Assembly: GCF_000165795.1 (NCBI RefSeq)
Contig: NZ_CM001022.1
Coordinates: 1,240,001-1,304,000, forward strand
Length of the DNA stretch: 64,000 nucleotides
Origin: Aminomonas paucivorans DSM 12260
GTDB taxonomy: Bacteria > Synergistota > Synergistia > Synergistales > Synergistaceae
Direction of reading: 5' to 3'
This document shows, in pieces, positions 56,398 through 64,000 of this stretch. Every line of letters starts with the position of its first letter. Position 1 is the first letter of the stretch. The translations under genes were made by a program, and so were the position numbers. A model generated the notes under the pieces. The model did no database searches. It was given only the letters and a program-made list of their open reading frames with translations, and was not told where the DNA came from.

Positions 56398-57288
56398 ATG
56401 CAAGGTCTGGATGAAAGAACCCGCGACTTGATCCAAAGGCGCGTCCTCAAGCGCGTCAACGACATACCTTCTTTGCCGCAGTTCGTCATCGATACCCTCA
56501 AGAAGCTCGACGATCCCAAGAGCAGCGCCCAGGACGTGGCGGACAAGCTCTCCCGGGACGAAGGCCTGGTGTTGCGCATCCTTCGTCTGGCCAACTCGGC
56601 CTACTACGGCCTTCCCCGGAGGATCACCGGCGTCTCCGAGGCCATCTCCCTCCTGGGGTTCAAGACCGTCAAGAGCATCGTGCTGGCCGCCTCGGTCTAC
56701 AAGTTCATGGACGGTTCCTTCACGGGCTACGCCCTGGATCGGGGAGAGCTTTGGAAGCACTCCTTGAGCGTGGCCTTCGCCTCTCGCTACCTGGCCAAGA
56801 AGATCAAGGGGCTGGACGACGAGGAGGCCTACGTGGCGGGGATGGTCCACGACATCGGCAAAATCGTCCTGAACGACTACGTCCGCTTCGGCTACGGCAT
56901 CATTGCCAAGCTGGTGGAGGATGACCAGGTTCCCTTCATGGACGCGGAGCGTCAGGTTCTGGGGTTCGACCACGCCCAGGTGGGGGGGCTCATCATGGAG
57001 CAGTGGAATCTCCCGGAGACCTACATGCTTGCTGCCCGGTACCACCACTCCCCCTGGGAGCTTCCGGAGGAGTCCAAGGCCCACCAGGTCTTCGTGGACG
57101 TGATCCACGTGGCCAACATCCTCTGTCTCATGCTCGGGGTGGGGTTGGGAGCGGACGGTCTGCAGTACAAGATCCACCCGGAGAGCCTGGAGCGGCTGGG
57201 CATTGCCGACGTGGAGGTCCTCATGTCCGACCTGGTGGATCTGATGGCCAAGGTGGACGAAGAGATGGTCCTGGAGGATGCGGGATGA
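56398..57288 (+). CDS. HDOD domain protein
   Basis: 296 residues, ATG after AGGAGGG. HDOD region: LPQFVIDTLKKLDDPKSSAQDVADKLSRDEGLVLRILRLANSAYYG, followed by SEAISLLGFKTVKSIVLAASV; MVHDIGKIVLND retains the HD pair, so metal-dependent activity is possible. No receiver or GGDEF domain. HDOD proteins often act in signalling and motility control. It is cotranscribed with cmk (ATGA overlap), an unexpected partner. Confidence 0.9.
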   Translation: MQGLDERTRDLIQRRVLKRVNDIPSLPQFVIDTLKKLDDPKSSAQDVADKLSRDEGLVLRILRLANSAYYGLPRRITGVSEAISLLGFKTVKSIVLAASVYKFMDGSFTGYALDRGELWKHSLSVAFASRYLAKKIKGLDDEEAYVAGMVHDIGKIVLNDYVRFGYGIIAKLVEDDQVPFMDAERQVLGFDHAQVGGLIMEQWNLPETYMLAARYHHSPWELPEESKAHQVFVDVIHVANILCLMLGVGLGADGLQYKIHPESLERLGIADVEVLMSDLVDLMAKVDEEMVLEDAG

Positions 57289-57956
57289 TCCGTCGCCCCA
57301 TCGTGGTGCTCGATGGTCCCGCGGGAGCGGGCAAGAGCACCGTCGCTAGGATGCTGGCCCGGGAGCTGGAGCTTCCCTTTCTGGACACGGGAGCCCTCTA
57401 CCGTGCCGTGGCCTACTGGCTGCAGCGCCAGAAGGTCCCCCCGGAGGAGACGCCGGACCTGGAGTCTCGCGTCCTCTCCCTGGGGGTGCGCCTGGAGGGA
57501 GAACGGGTCCTGGTGGGACAAGAAGACGTGACGGCGGCGATCCGGACCGAAGCGGTGGACCGGATCGTTTCCTTGTATGCCGCCCTTCCCTCCGTGCGCA
57601 GGGGGCTGCTGGAACTGCAGCGAAGCCAGGCAGAACAGGGCTTGGTGGCGGAGGGTCGGGACATGGCTTCGGTGGTATTTCCCCGGGCGGACGTGAAGGT
57701 CTACCTGACCGCCTCTCCCCAGGTTCGAGCCCGGCGGCGCCACGAGGAGCGCCTTGCCGCGGGGCAGACCTCGGATTACGAGGCGATCCTTCGGCAGGTG
57801 GAGGAACGGGATCGCATCGACTCCAGCCGGGAGTGCGCCCCTCTTCGGGTGGACGAAGGCGCTTTGGTGGTGGACACCAGCGACCTTTCCCTTCCGGAGG
57901 TGGTGGATCGGCTCCGCCGCGCCGTGGAGGGTAGGGTTGCCCCCCATGGGAACTAG
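57285..57956 (+). CDS. cmk: Cytidylate kinase
   Basis: 223 residues. P-loop LDGPAGAGKSTVARML, FLDTGALYRAVAY, and the NMP-binding/lid RRRHEERLAAG and RDRIDSSRECAPLR. Converts CMP/dCMP to diphosphates. plsC overlaps by 11 bases, a common order. Confidence 0.98.
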   Translation: MIRRPIVVLDGPAGAGKSTVARMLARELELPFLDTGALYRAVAYWLQRQKVPPEETPDLESRVLSLGVRLEGERVLVGQEDVTAAIRTEAVDRIVSLYAALPSVRRGLLELQRSQAEQGLVAEGRDMASVVFPRADVKVYLTASPQVRARRRHEERLAAGQTSDYEAILRQVEERDRIDSSRECAPLRVDEGALVVDTSDLSLPEVVDRLRRAVEGRVAPHGN

Positions 57957-58593
57957 CCAGAATCCCTTTCTCTACACCCTGGTCCGCGGATCCTGCCGCC
58001 TGGGGTTTCAGACCCTCTTTCGGCTGCGGATCCATGGGCTGGACCAGATCCCTCAGGACGATCCCGTCCTGGTGGCCTCGAACCACATGAGTCACCTGGA
58101 CCCTCCCCTGATCGGCTCCGCCTTTCCTCGCCCCCTTCACTACCTGGCCAAGGAGGAGCTGTTCTGCAAGCCCGTCTTGGGGCGACTCATCGCCGCCCTG
58201 GGGGCGCGCCCGGTGAGCCGGGAGGACAGCCAGAAGGCAGGGACGGTGCTCAAATTGCTTCTGCGGTTCCTGGAGGAGGGAAAGAGCCTGCTCCTCTTCC
58301 CCGAGGGAACGCGCTCCCCCGACGGCACCCTGCAACCCCTGGAGGGGGGCATCTCCTTTTTGAGCGTCAAGGCTCGGGTTCCCGTGGTGCCCGCGTGGAT
58401 CACCGGCACCTACGAGGCGTTTCCCCGCGGGGCGTCCTTCCCCCGCTTCGTCCCCCTTGAGGTGCGCTTCGGGGCACCCCTGCGCCCGGAGGCATTTCTG
58501 GAGGCGGGCCTTTCGGAGCGGGAAGCCCGAGCGGCGCTGCTTCAGGAGCTGGCATCCTCCCTTCGCACCCTGGCGTCCCTCCCTCGCCCATGA
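57946..58593 (+). CDS. plsC: 1-acyl-sn-glycerol-3-phosphate acyltransferase
   Basis: 215 residues. Motif I NHMSHLDPP (HX4D), motif II region GARPVSREDSQ, motif III FPEGTRSPDG and VVPAWITG. It adds the second acyl chain to make phosphatidic acid. Amphipathic N-terminus for membrane contact; no long transmembrane helix. ATGA overlap with hflX. Confidence 0.95.
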   Translation: MGTSQNPFLYTLVRGSCRLGFQTLFRLRIHGLDQIPQDDPVLVASNHMSHLDPPLIGSAFPRPLHYLAKEELFCKPVLGRLIAALGARPVSREDSQKAGTVLKLLLRFLEEGKSLLLFPEGTRSPDGTLQPLEGGISFLSVKARVPVVPAWITGTYEAFPRGASFPRFVPLEVRFGAPLRPEAFLEAGLSEREARAALLQELASSLRTLASLPRP

Positions 58594-59732
58594 CCACCCC
58601 CCGCAGAGCCGTGTTGGCTTCCCTGGTCCCCGAAGGGGATCCGGCTCTTCTGGAGCTGGAGGCCCTTCTTGGCAACCTGGGGTACGAGGTGGCGGGGACG
58701 GTGTTCCAGAAGCGCGCCGCCCCGGATCCGTCCGGGTTTCTCGGGCAGGGCAAGGCCGAGGAAATCCGCCTCTTCGCCCAGGCCCAGGGGGCGCGGATCC
58801 TGGTGGTGGAGGGGGAGCTCTCCCCTACCCAGCGGCGCATCCTGGGAGAGAGGACGAAGCTGGAGGTCTGGGACCGCCCCTACTTGATCATGAAGATCTT
58901 CGAGGCTCGGGCGGTGACGGCGGAAGCGAAGTGGCAGGTGCAGTTGGCCGCGTATCGCTACGAGATTCCCTTCCTCAAGGGGCTGGGACGGCAGATGTCC
59001 CGCCCCGGCGGGGGCATCGGTACCCGCGGTCCGGGGGAAACGGAGTTCGAACGACACCGGCGGAAGATTGAGCGGCGCATCGGAGCCATCGAGGAGAAGC
59101 TTCGGGAGGTGCGCCGCCGGCGCAAGGAGCGAAGGGAGCGCCGCCGTAAGGAAGGGCGGCGTTTGGTGGCCCTGGTGGGGTACACCAACAGCGGGAAGAC
59201 CACCCTGCTGCGGCGCCTTTCGGGAGATCCGAAGGTCCAGGGGGCGGATCGGCTCTTCGCCACCCTGGACACCACCTCCCGAAGCGTGCTTCTCCCTTCG
59301 GGGCAAAGGGTCCTCTTCACCGACACCGTCGGATTCATCCGGCGCCTGCCCCCTCAGCTGGTGGCGGCCTTTCGGGCCACCCTGGAGGAGACCCGGGATG
59401 CGGACCTGATCCTGGTGGTTCTGGACGGAGCGGACCCGCAGGTGGAGGCTCACTACGAGGTGGTGCTGGAAACCCTGGAGGCCCTGGAGGCGGCGCAGGT
59501 GCCCCGAGTGGTCCTCCTCAATAAGGCGGACCTCTCGGCGGCGGAGGCCTCGGAGGACTGTCTTTCCCTCCTGCGAGCCCGGGGAGAACGGATCGTTTCC
59601 GGGAGCGCCTCCACCGGTGAAGGCCTGGAGGCTCTTTTGGAGGCGGTGGAGAATCGCCTGGACGAGCCCCGAGGGGGACCCCCCGAACCGGGGGGGGAGG
59701 AAGGAGGGATTCCGGCATGTTCACCAGCATGA
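58590..59732 (+). CDS. hflX: Ribosome-associated GTPase HflX
   Basis: 380 residues. N-terminal HflX domain (FLGQGKAEEIRLFAQAQGA, RPGGGIGTRGPGETEFERHRRKIERRI), then G domain with GYTNSGKTTLLRRL, DTTSRSV, DTVGFIRRLP and LNKADL. It rescues or splits stalled ribosomes after stress. The end overlaps yicC by 16 bases. Confidence 0.97.
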   Translation: MTTPRRAVLASLVPEGDPALLELEALLGNLGYEVAGTVFQKRAAPDPSGFLGQGKAEEIRLFAQAQGARILVVEGELSPTQRRILGERTKLEVWDRPYLIMKIFEARAVTAEAKWQVQLAAYRYEIPFLKGLGRQMSRPGGGIGTRGPGETEFERHRRKIERRIGAIEEKLREVRRRRKERRERRRKEGRRLVALVGYTNSGKTTLLRRLSGDPKVQGADRLFATLDTTSRSVLLPSGQRVLFTDTVGFIRRLPPQLVAAFRATLEETRDADLILVVLDGADPQVEAHYEVVLETLEALEAAQVPRVVLLNKADLSAAEASEDCLSLLRARGERIVSGSASTGEGLEALLEAVENRLDEPRGGPPEPGGEEGGIPACSPA

Positions 59733-60604
59733 CCGGCTATGGGAGGGCGCAGGTGGAGAGGGATTGGGGATCCCTGAGCCTGGAACTGTGGAGCGTCAAC
59801 CACCGCTACCAGGAGGTCACGGTGCGGCTTCCTCGGGAGCTTGCCTCGTGGGAGCCCTGGTTTCACCAGAGATTGCGGAAGGGCTTCCGGAGGGGAAAGG
59901 TGCAGGGGAAGCTGGAGATCCTCTGGGCCGCCTCCCGCAAAGCGGGCCGGGTGAACCGGGAGGCCTTCCTCCATTTCTTCCGGGAACTGGACGCCCTGCG
60001 CCGGGAGACCGGAGAGGGCGGGGACATCGCCCTGGACCGTCTCCTGGGGATGCCCGGGGTGCTGGAAGTCCCCCTGCTGGAGGGGCAGACCTCCCAGGAG
60101 GACCTGGAAACCCTGCTGGAGGGACTCCTGCAGGAAGCCTTGGGCGCCTGGAACGCCATGCGTCGAACCGAGGGGGCAGCCCTCTGGGGAGAGGTCCTGG
60201 GGCACCTGGAGAGCTACGAGGGATGGATCCGGAGGATCGACGAGACCTGGGCCTCCTCCCGAGACCAGGCCTACGAAGCCACCAAGGGGCGCATCCGCGA
60301 GCTTTTGGACGCCGCCGGGGTGGCCCCGGACGAACACCGGTGGATGCAGGAACTGGCCTACCTGGCGGATCGGTGGGACGTCTCGGAGGAGTTGGCTCGG
60401 ATCCGCAGCCACCTGTCCCAGTTCCGCAAGCTGGGTCAGGAGGCGGAAGGTTCCGGCCGGAAACTGGATTTCCTCGTCCAGGAGCTGAACCGGGAGACCA
60501 ACACCCTGGACTCGAAGGTCGCCGACGCGGCCATCCGCGCCCTGGCCGTGGAGGCCAAGGCCGCCCTGGAGCGGGTGCGCGAGCAGATCCAGAACCTGGA
60601 GTGA
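59717..60604 (+). CDS. YicC family endoribonuclease-like protein
   Basis: 295 residues. Start MTGYGRAQVERDWGSLSLELWSVNHRYQEVTVRLP, and C-terminal AYLADRWDVSEELARIRSHLSQF ... GRKLDFLVQELNRETNTL, the two conserved blocks of YicC. Members have been linked to RNA decay. The YicC-RemA-Gmk-RpoZ order is conserved in many bacteria. Confidence 0.95.
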   Translation: MFTSMTGYGRAQVERDWGSLSLELWSVNHRYQEVTVRLPRELASWEPWFHQRLRKGFRRGKVQGKLEILWAASRKAGRVNREAFLHFFRELDALRRETGEGGDIALDRLLGMPGVLEVPLLEGQTSQEDLETLLEGLLQEALGAWNAMRRTEGAALWGEVLGHLESYEGWIRRIDETWASSRDQAYEATKGRIRELLDAAGVAPDEHRWMQELAYLADRWDVSEELARIRSHLSQFRKLGQEAEGSGRKLDFLVQELNRETNTLDSKVADAAIRALAVEAKAALERVREQIQNLE

Positions 60605-60614
60605 GGACGTCGCC

Positions 60615-60875
60615 ATGGTGAAGCTCGTGCACGTCGGCTTCGGGAACCTGGTGGTGGGGGAGCGCATCGTGGCTCTCATCGGACCGGCTTCCGCCCCCAT
60701 CAAGAGGCTCAAGGAAGAGGCGGCCAAGGAGGGGCGGCTGGTGGATGCCACCCAGGGACGCAAGACCCGGGCTATTCTGGTGATGGACAGCGGGCATGTG
60801 ATCCTCTCCGCCCTGCATCCGGAGACCTTGGCGCACCGTTTCGAGGGGGAGGGGGAGGAGGAAAGGGATGAGTAG
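60615..60875 (+). CDS. remA: RemA family regulator (DUF370)
   Basis: 86 residues. VHVGFGNLVVGERIVALIGPASAPIKRLKEEA and the GRKTRAILVMDSGHVILSAL core are typical. In B. subtilis RemA binds DNA and activates matrix genes. It overlaps gmk by 8 bases and ends in an acidic tail. Confidence 0.95.
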   Translation: MVKLVHVGFGNLVVGERIVALIGPASAPIKRLKEEAAKEGRLVDATQGRKTRAILVMDSGHVILSALHPETLAHRFEGEGEEERDE

Positions 60876-61452
60876 GGGGATTCTCTTCGTCCTTTCCGGC
60901 CCCAGCGGCGCCGGGAAGGGCACCCTGCGGAGGCTGCTCTTCCAGAGGCTCCCCGGGCTGGCCTATTCCGTCTCCTGCACCACCCGTCAGCCCCGTCCCG
61001 GGGAGACCGAAGGGGTGGAGTACCACTTCGTCTCCGAGGAGGCCTTCCGGGAGATGATCGCGCAGGGACGGTTCCTGGAGTGGGCCAAAGTGCACGACCA
61101 CTTCTACGGGACCCGGGCCTCGGACGTGCGGGAGGTCTTGGAGCGGGGGTTGGACGTGGTGCTGGAGATCGACGTTCAGGGGGCCCTTCAGGTCAAGAAG
61201 GCGATCCCCGAGGCGGTGACCCTGTTCATCGACCCACCGTCGGTGGAGGAGCTGGAGCGGCGCCTGTCCTGTCGGGGCACCGAGGCCCCCGAAGAACGGC
61301 GGCTTCGGCTCATGAACGCGAAGGCGGAAATGGAACAGGCCCGATCCTACGACCATCGGGTGGTGAACGACCACCTGGAGGAGGCCCTGGAGGATCTGGC
61401 CCATCTCGTGGAGTTCTACCGCGGGAAACGAATGAAGGAGGGTACCCCATGA
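60868..61452 (+). CDS. gmk: Guanylate kinase
   Basis: 194 residues. P-loop LSGPSGAGKGTLRRLLF, SVSCTTRQPRPGETEGVEYHFVS and LEIDVQGALQVKK are the markers. Phosphorylates GMP to GDP. ATGA overlap with rpoZ. Confidence 0.98.
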   Translation: MSRGILFVLSGPSGAGKGTLRRLLFQRLPGLAYSVSCTTRQPRPGETEGVEYHFVSEEAFREMIAQGRFLEWAKVHDHFYGTRASDVREVLERGLDVVLEIDVQGALQVKKAIPEAVTLFIDPPSVEELERRLSCRGTEAPEERRLRLMNAKAEMEQARSYDHRVVNDHLEEALEDLAHLVEFYRGKRMKEGTP

Positions 61453-61697
61453 TTTTTTGCGACCTGGAGAAGATCTACCGGGAAAGGAACATCTCCAACA
61501 AGTACATCCTGACGCTCATGGTCTCCGCCCGAGCCCGGCAGCTGAGCGAACAGAAGGGGCGTCTGGTGGCGGAGGACACGGGAGAGAAGTTCATCACCCG
61601 AGCCCTGCGGGACGTCCAGGAGGGGCGCGTGGAGTTCCGTTTCCTGGAGCCTCCGGCGAAGACCCCCGGCAGCGGGCATGTTGTCGTGGAAGACTGA
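61449..61697 (+). CDS. rpoZ: RNA polymerase omega subunit
   Basis: 82 residues, ATG after GAAGGAGGG. NISNKYILTLMVSARARQLSE and EKFITRALRDVQEGRVEF match the omega fold that clamps the beta' subunit. It lies between gmk and coaBC, as usual, and overlaps coaBC by 20 bases. Confidence 0.95.
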   Translation: MIFCDLEKIYRERNISNKYILTLMVSARARQLSEQKGRLVAEDTGEKFITRALRDVQEGRVEFRFLEPPAKTPGSGHVVVED

Positions 61698-62889
61698 CCG
61701 AAGGATCCTCCTGGGGGTTTCCGGGGGGATCTCGGCGTACAAGGTGACGGACCTGGTACGCCATTGGCGGCACGCGGGCTGCGACGTGGAGATCCTATTC
61801 ACCGAGGCGGCGGAGCGGTTCGTAAGCCCCCTGGTGCTCTCCACCTTCACGGGCCGACGGGTCTGGAGGGAGGAGGACTACCTGGACCCCGAAAAGGGCT
61901 TCTCCATCCCCCACATCTCCCTGGCGGACTGGGCGGAGGCGATGGTGGTGGCCCCCTGCACCGCCCACGTCCTGGGTCTGGCCGCCCGGGGGGATTCGGG
62001 AACCCTTCTGGGGGCGGCCCTCCTGGCCACCCGTGTCCCCGTCACCCTTTTCCCCGCCATGAACGTCCACATGTGGGAGCACCCTGCCACCCAGGAGGCG
62101 GGAGAAGCCTGTCGCCGATGGGGCTACGGGGTGGTGGACCCGGAAGAGGGGGACCTGGCCTGCGGCTACGAGGGCAAGGGGCGACTCCCCCGGACGGAGG
62201 TCCTGGCGGAGTGGACCTGGCGTTCCCTGTCCCCCAAGCGGGACCTGCAGGGGAAGCGGGTCCTGGTCACCGCGGGTCCCACTCGAGAGTATCTGGACCC
62301 GGTCCGCTTTCTCAGCAACCCCAGCACCGGTCGCATGGGGGTGGAGATTGCCCGCACCGCCTGGTACCGGGGGGCGGAGGTGACGGTGGTCTGCGGTCCT
62401 GGGGTGGATCGGTCCCTTCCCGGTGTGACCTGGGTGCCCGTGGAAAGCGCCCAGGACATGCACGCCGCCTGCATGGACCTGGCGGATCGGGACGTCATCG
62501 TCAAGGCCGCTGCGGTGGGGGACTACCGGGCAGAGACCCCCAACCCCCAAAAGGTCAAGCGCCGGGGGCGCACAGGCTGGACCCTGGAGCTGGTGGCCAA
62601 TCGGGACATCGCCGCGGACCTGGGGGCGCGCAAACGTCCCGGGCAGATGTTGGTGGGCTTTGCGGCGGAGACCCAGGATCTGGCCGCCCATGCCCGGGAG
62701 AAGCTGGCCGCCAAGGGGTTGGACCTCATCGCCGCCAACGACGTTTCCGCTCCCGGGGTGGGGTTCGGCTCGGAGGAGAATGAGGTCCGGCTCTTCGCCC
62801 CGGAGGGGGAGCTGGGAGTCCTTGCGGGAAGCAAGGAAGAGGTGGCGGACCGTCTCTGGGATCACATCGCGCTGCGAGTCGACCGCTGA
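61678..62889 (+). CDS. coaBC: Bifunctional phosphopantothenoylcysteine decarboxylase/synthetase
   Basis: 403 residues. N-terminal decarboxylase: ILLGVSGGISAYKVTDLVR (flavin), FPAMNVHMWEHPATQ (active-site Asn) and ACGYEGKGRL (substrate clamp). C-terminal synthetase: LVTAGPTREYLDPVRFLSNPSTGRMG and KAAAVGDYR. It links CoA synthesis to CoaE about 48 kb upstream. The priA-like gene follows 9 bases after its stop. Confidence 0.97.
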   Translation: MLSWKTDRRILLGVSGGISAYKVTDLVRHWRHAGCDVEILFTEAAERFVSPLVLSTFTGRRVWREEDYLDPEKGFSIPHISLADWAEAMVVAPCTAHVLGLAARGDSGTLLGAALLATRVPVTLFPAMNVHMWEHPATQEAGEACRRWGYGVVDPEEGDLACGYEGKGRLPRTEVLAEWTWRSLSPKRDLQGKRVLVTAGPTREYLDPVRFLSNPSTGRMGVEIARTAWYRGAEVTVVCGPGVDRSLPGVTWVPVESAQDMHAACMDLADRDVIVKAAAVGDYRAETPNPQKVKRRGRTGWTLELVANRDIAADLGARKRPGQMLVGFAAETQDLAAHAREKLAAKGLDLIAANDVSAPGVGFGSEENEVRLFAPEGELGVLAGSKEEVADRLWDHIALRVDR

Positions 62890-62898
62890 GGGCAGGGC

Positions 62899-64000
62899 GT
62901 GTCCTGTTTCGTTCCGGTTCTCTTCCCGGGGCCCTGGTGGAGGCCCCTTTCCTACCTCTCCCCGGAACCTCTGGAGGAAGGGGTTCGGGTACGGGCTCCT
63001 CTGGGACATGGGAAGGCGGAACGTCCCAAGGTGGGCTTCGTCTGCTCCCCCGAGGAGGGAGCCTCGATTCCCCCGGGGCGCTGCAAGCCCCTGCTGGAGG
63101 TGGTGGACCCTCGCCCCACGATCCCGCCGGATCTCTGGCACCTCGTGGCCTGGGGGGGGCGACAGTTCGGCGTCCCCGGAGGCAACCTCCTGGAGCTGCT
63201 CTTTCCCCGGTGGGTTCTGGAGGGAGAAGCCCTCTGCCCTTGGGGGGCGGAAACCCTGGAACCTCCGGGTTCCCTGGAGCCTCGCTGCGTCCTCCGGTGT
63301 CCCGACCGTTCCCGGTGGGAGGAGTATCGCCGAATCCTGGAGGAAGAGGTATCCCCGACCCTGCTCCTTTTTCCCGAGAGGATTCAGGGAGAGTGTTTCG
63401 CCGCCTCCCTGGAAGGAGAGGAACGGCAGTTTCGTTGGGTCCTGTGGCCTTCCCGCGCCCGAGACCAGCGGCTTCTCTGGCAGGAGGCCCGGGAGGGGCG
63501 GTGGGATCTCGTGATCGGATCCCAAGGGGCGGCGACTCTCCCCCTGAGGGGACTAAGGCGGGTGATCCTGGACGACGAGAGCAGCGAAGCCTGGCGGCCC
63601 CTGCGTCATCCCCGCATTTCCCTCCGCAGTCTGGTGGGGGAGCGATGCCGTGTCCGAAGAGGGGCGTTCTTCCTGGGCGCTCGGGTCCCTTCCTCCAAAG
63701 TCTTCCTCCGTGCCTCCAAGGATCCGGAAGGACGGACCACCCCGGGGAAACGGCTGGTCTTCGTGGATCTGCACAGCCTCAAGACGGTGCCGGAGGAAGC
63801 GGGCGTTCCCCGGTCTCCCGTGAGCCCCACCCTGCGTCGCCGGACGGAGGAGGTGTTACGGCAAGGGGGCAACGCCCTCTGGGTCCTGGACCGCAAGGGC
63901 TTCGCCGGGGCTCTTCTCTGCGGGGAGTGCGGCCACTCCTGGGCCTGCCCCGCCTGTGGGGTCCCCGTGGTCTGGTACAGACGGGAGGATCGGCTGCGGT
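62899..64000 (+). CDS. priA: PriA-like primosomal protein with degenerate helicase motifs (3' partial)
   Basis: Open from GTG 62899 to the window end (at least 367 codons). The N-terminal DNA-binding domain (VLFPGPWWRPLSYLSPEPLEEGVRVRAPLG, then HLVAWGGRQFGVPGGNLLELLFP) fits PriA. In the helicase half the Walker A GVTGSGKT is replaced by CPDRSRWEEYRRIL, the DEEH box reads ILDDESSEAW, and GSATPS reads GARVPSS, although LLLFPER and WDLVIGSQGAATLPL still align. A zinc ribbon (LLCGECGHSWACPACG) follows near the end. This suggests a replication-restart protein without ATPase/helicase activity. A separate active PriA elsewhere is possible. Confidence 0.85.
   Translation, partial: MSCFVPVLFPGPWWRPLSYLSPEPLEEGVRVRAPLGHGKAERPKVGFVCSPEEGASIPPGRCKPLLEVVDPRPTIPPDLWHLVAWGGRQFGVPGGNLLELLFPRWVLEGEALCPWGAETLEPPGSLEPRCVLRCPDRSRWEEYRRILEEEVSPTLLLFPERIQGECFAASLEGEERQFRWVLWPSRARDQRLLWQEAREGRWDLVIGSQGAATLPLRGLRRVILDDESSEAWRPLRHPRISLRSLVGERCRVRRGAFFLGARVPSSKVFLRASKDPEGRTTPGKRLVFVDLHSLKTVPEEAGVPRSPVSPTLRRRTEEVLRQGGNALWVLDRKGFAGALLCGECGHSWACPACGVPVVWYRREDRLR

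Overview
This window is GC-rich, densely packed bacterial chromosome. It is mostly housekeeping, with short intergenic gaps and many ATGA/GTGA start-stop overlaps. I see no rRNA, insertion sequence, prophage, CRISPR array or clear transferred island. The mix suggests an anaerobic, amino-acid-using, high-GC bacterium, most plausibly of the Synergistota: branched-chain amino-acid ABC transporter, selenocysteine machinery, siroheme-based heme pathway, Thermotoga-type ferredoxin and Fe-S TrpRS, and the veg-ispE-purR order known from Firmicutes. The phylum is an inference from gene content, not a database match.

Layout. 1-5.1 kb: end of a siroheme-dependent heme pathway (AhbC-like radical SAM, fused AhbA-AhbB), ogt, speD, tadA, two tRNA-Ser genes flanking a small basic protein, and the SRP RNA. 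5.1-10.9 kb: a CsoR/CstR-type repressor with a palindromic operator, rpsB-tsf, pyrH-frr, a class I aminotransferase and hpf. 11-22.6 kb: hypA-hypB, pcrA, a CoaE-CutA fusion, a DHH-CBS-tRNA nucleotidyltransferase, an M50 protease, surE, a secreted DUF3160 protein and a Memo-family protein. 22.6-25.3 kb: argG behind a consensus promoter and a T-box leader, and a convergent radical SAM gene. 25.3-35.4 kb (minus strand): a ten-gene purine operon purC-S-Q-L-F-M-N-H-D-E. 35.5-40.4 kb: divergent livKHMGF. 40.5-43 kb: an unusual class III aminotransferase and a secreted beta-propeller. 43-50 kb: lepA-hemW-unknown-selA-selB. 50-52.3 kb: veg, ispE, purR, ferredoxin. 52.4-64 kb: tRNA-Met, then a long co-directional run (nif3-like, trpS, scpA, scpB, rluB, HDOD, cmk, plsC, hflX, yicC, remA, gmk, rpoZ, coaBC, priA) cut by the window end.

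How the genes fit together. The pur cluster encodes most of de novo IMP synthesis. purB and purK are not in it, and a Gram-positive-type PurR lies about 16 kb away. gmk, cmk and pyrH add nucleotide kinases; rpsB, tsf, frr, lepA, hpf and hflX serve the ribosome. selA and selB form the selenocysteine pathway, but selC is not here.

The observations I would follow first are: a PriA with no recognisable Walker A or DEAH motif; a class III aminotransferase with the cofactor Asp changed to Asn plus an extra four-Cys knuckle; the CoaE-CutA fusion; a HypA whose best start is CTG; promoters whose -10 TATAAT contains the upstream gene's stop codon (seen twice); and the CstR-like repressor with a 15-bp palindrome.
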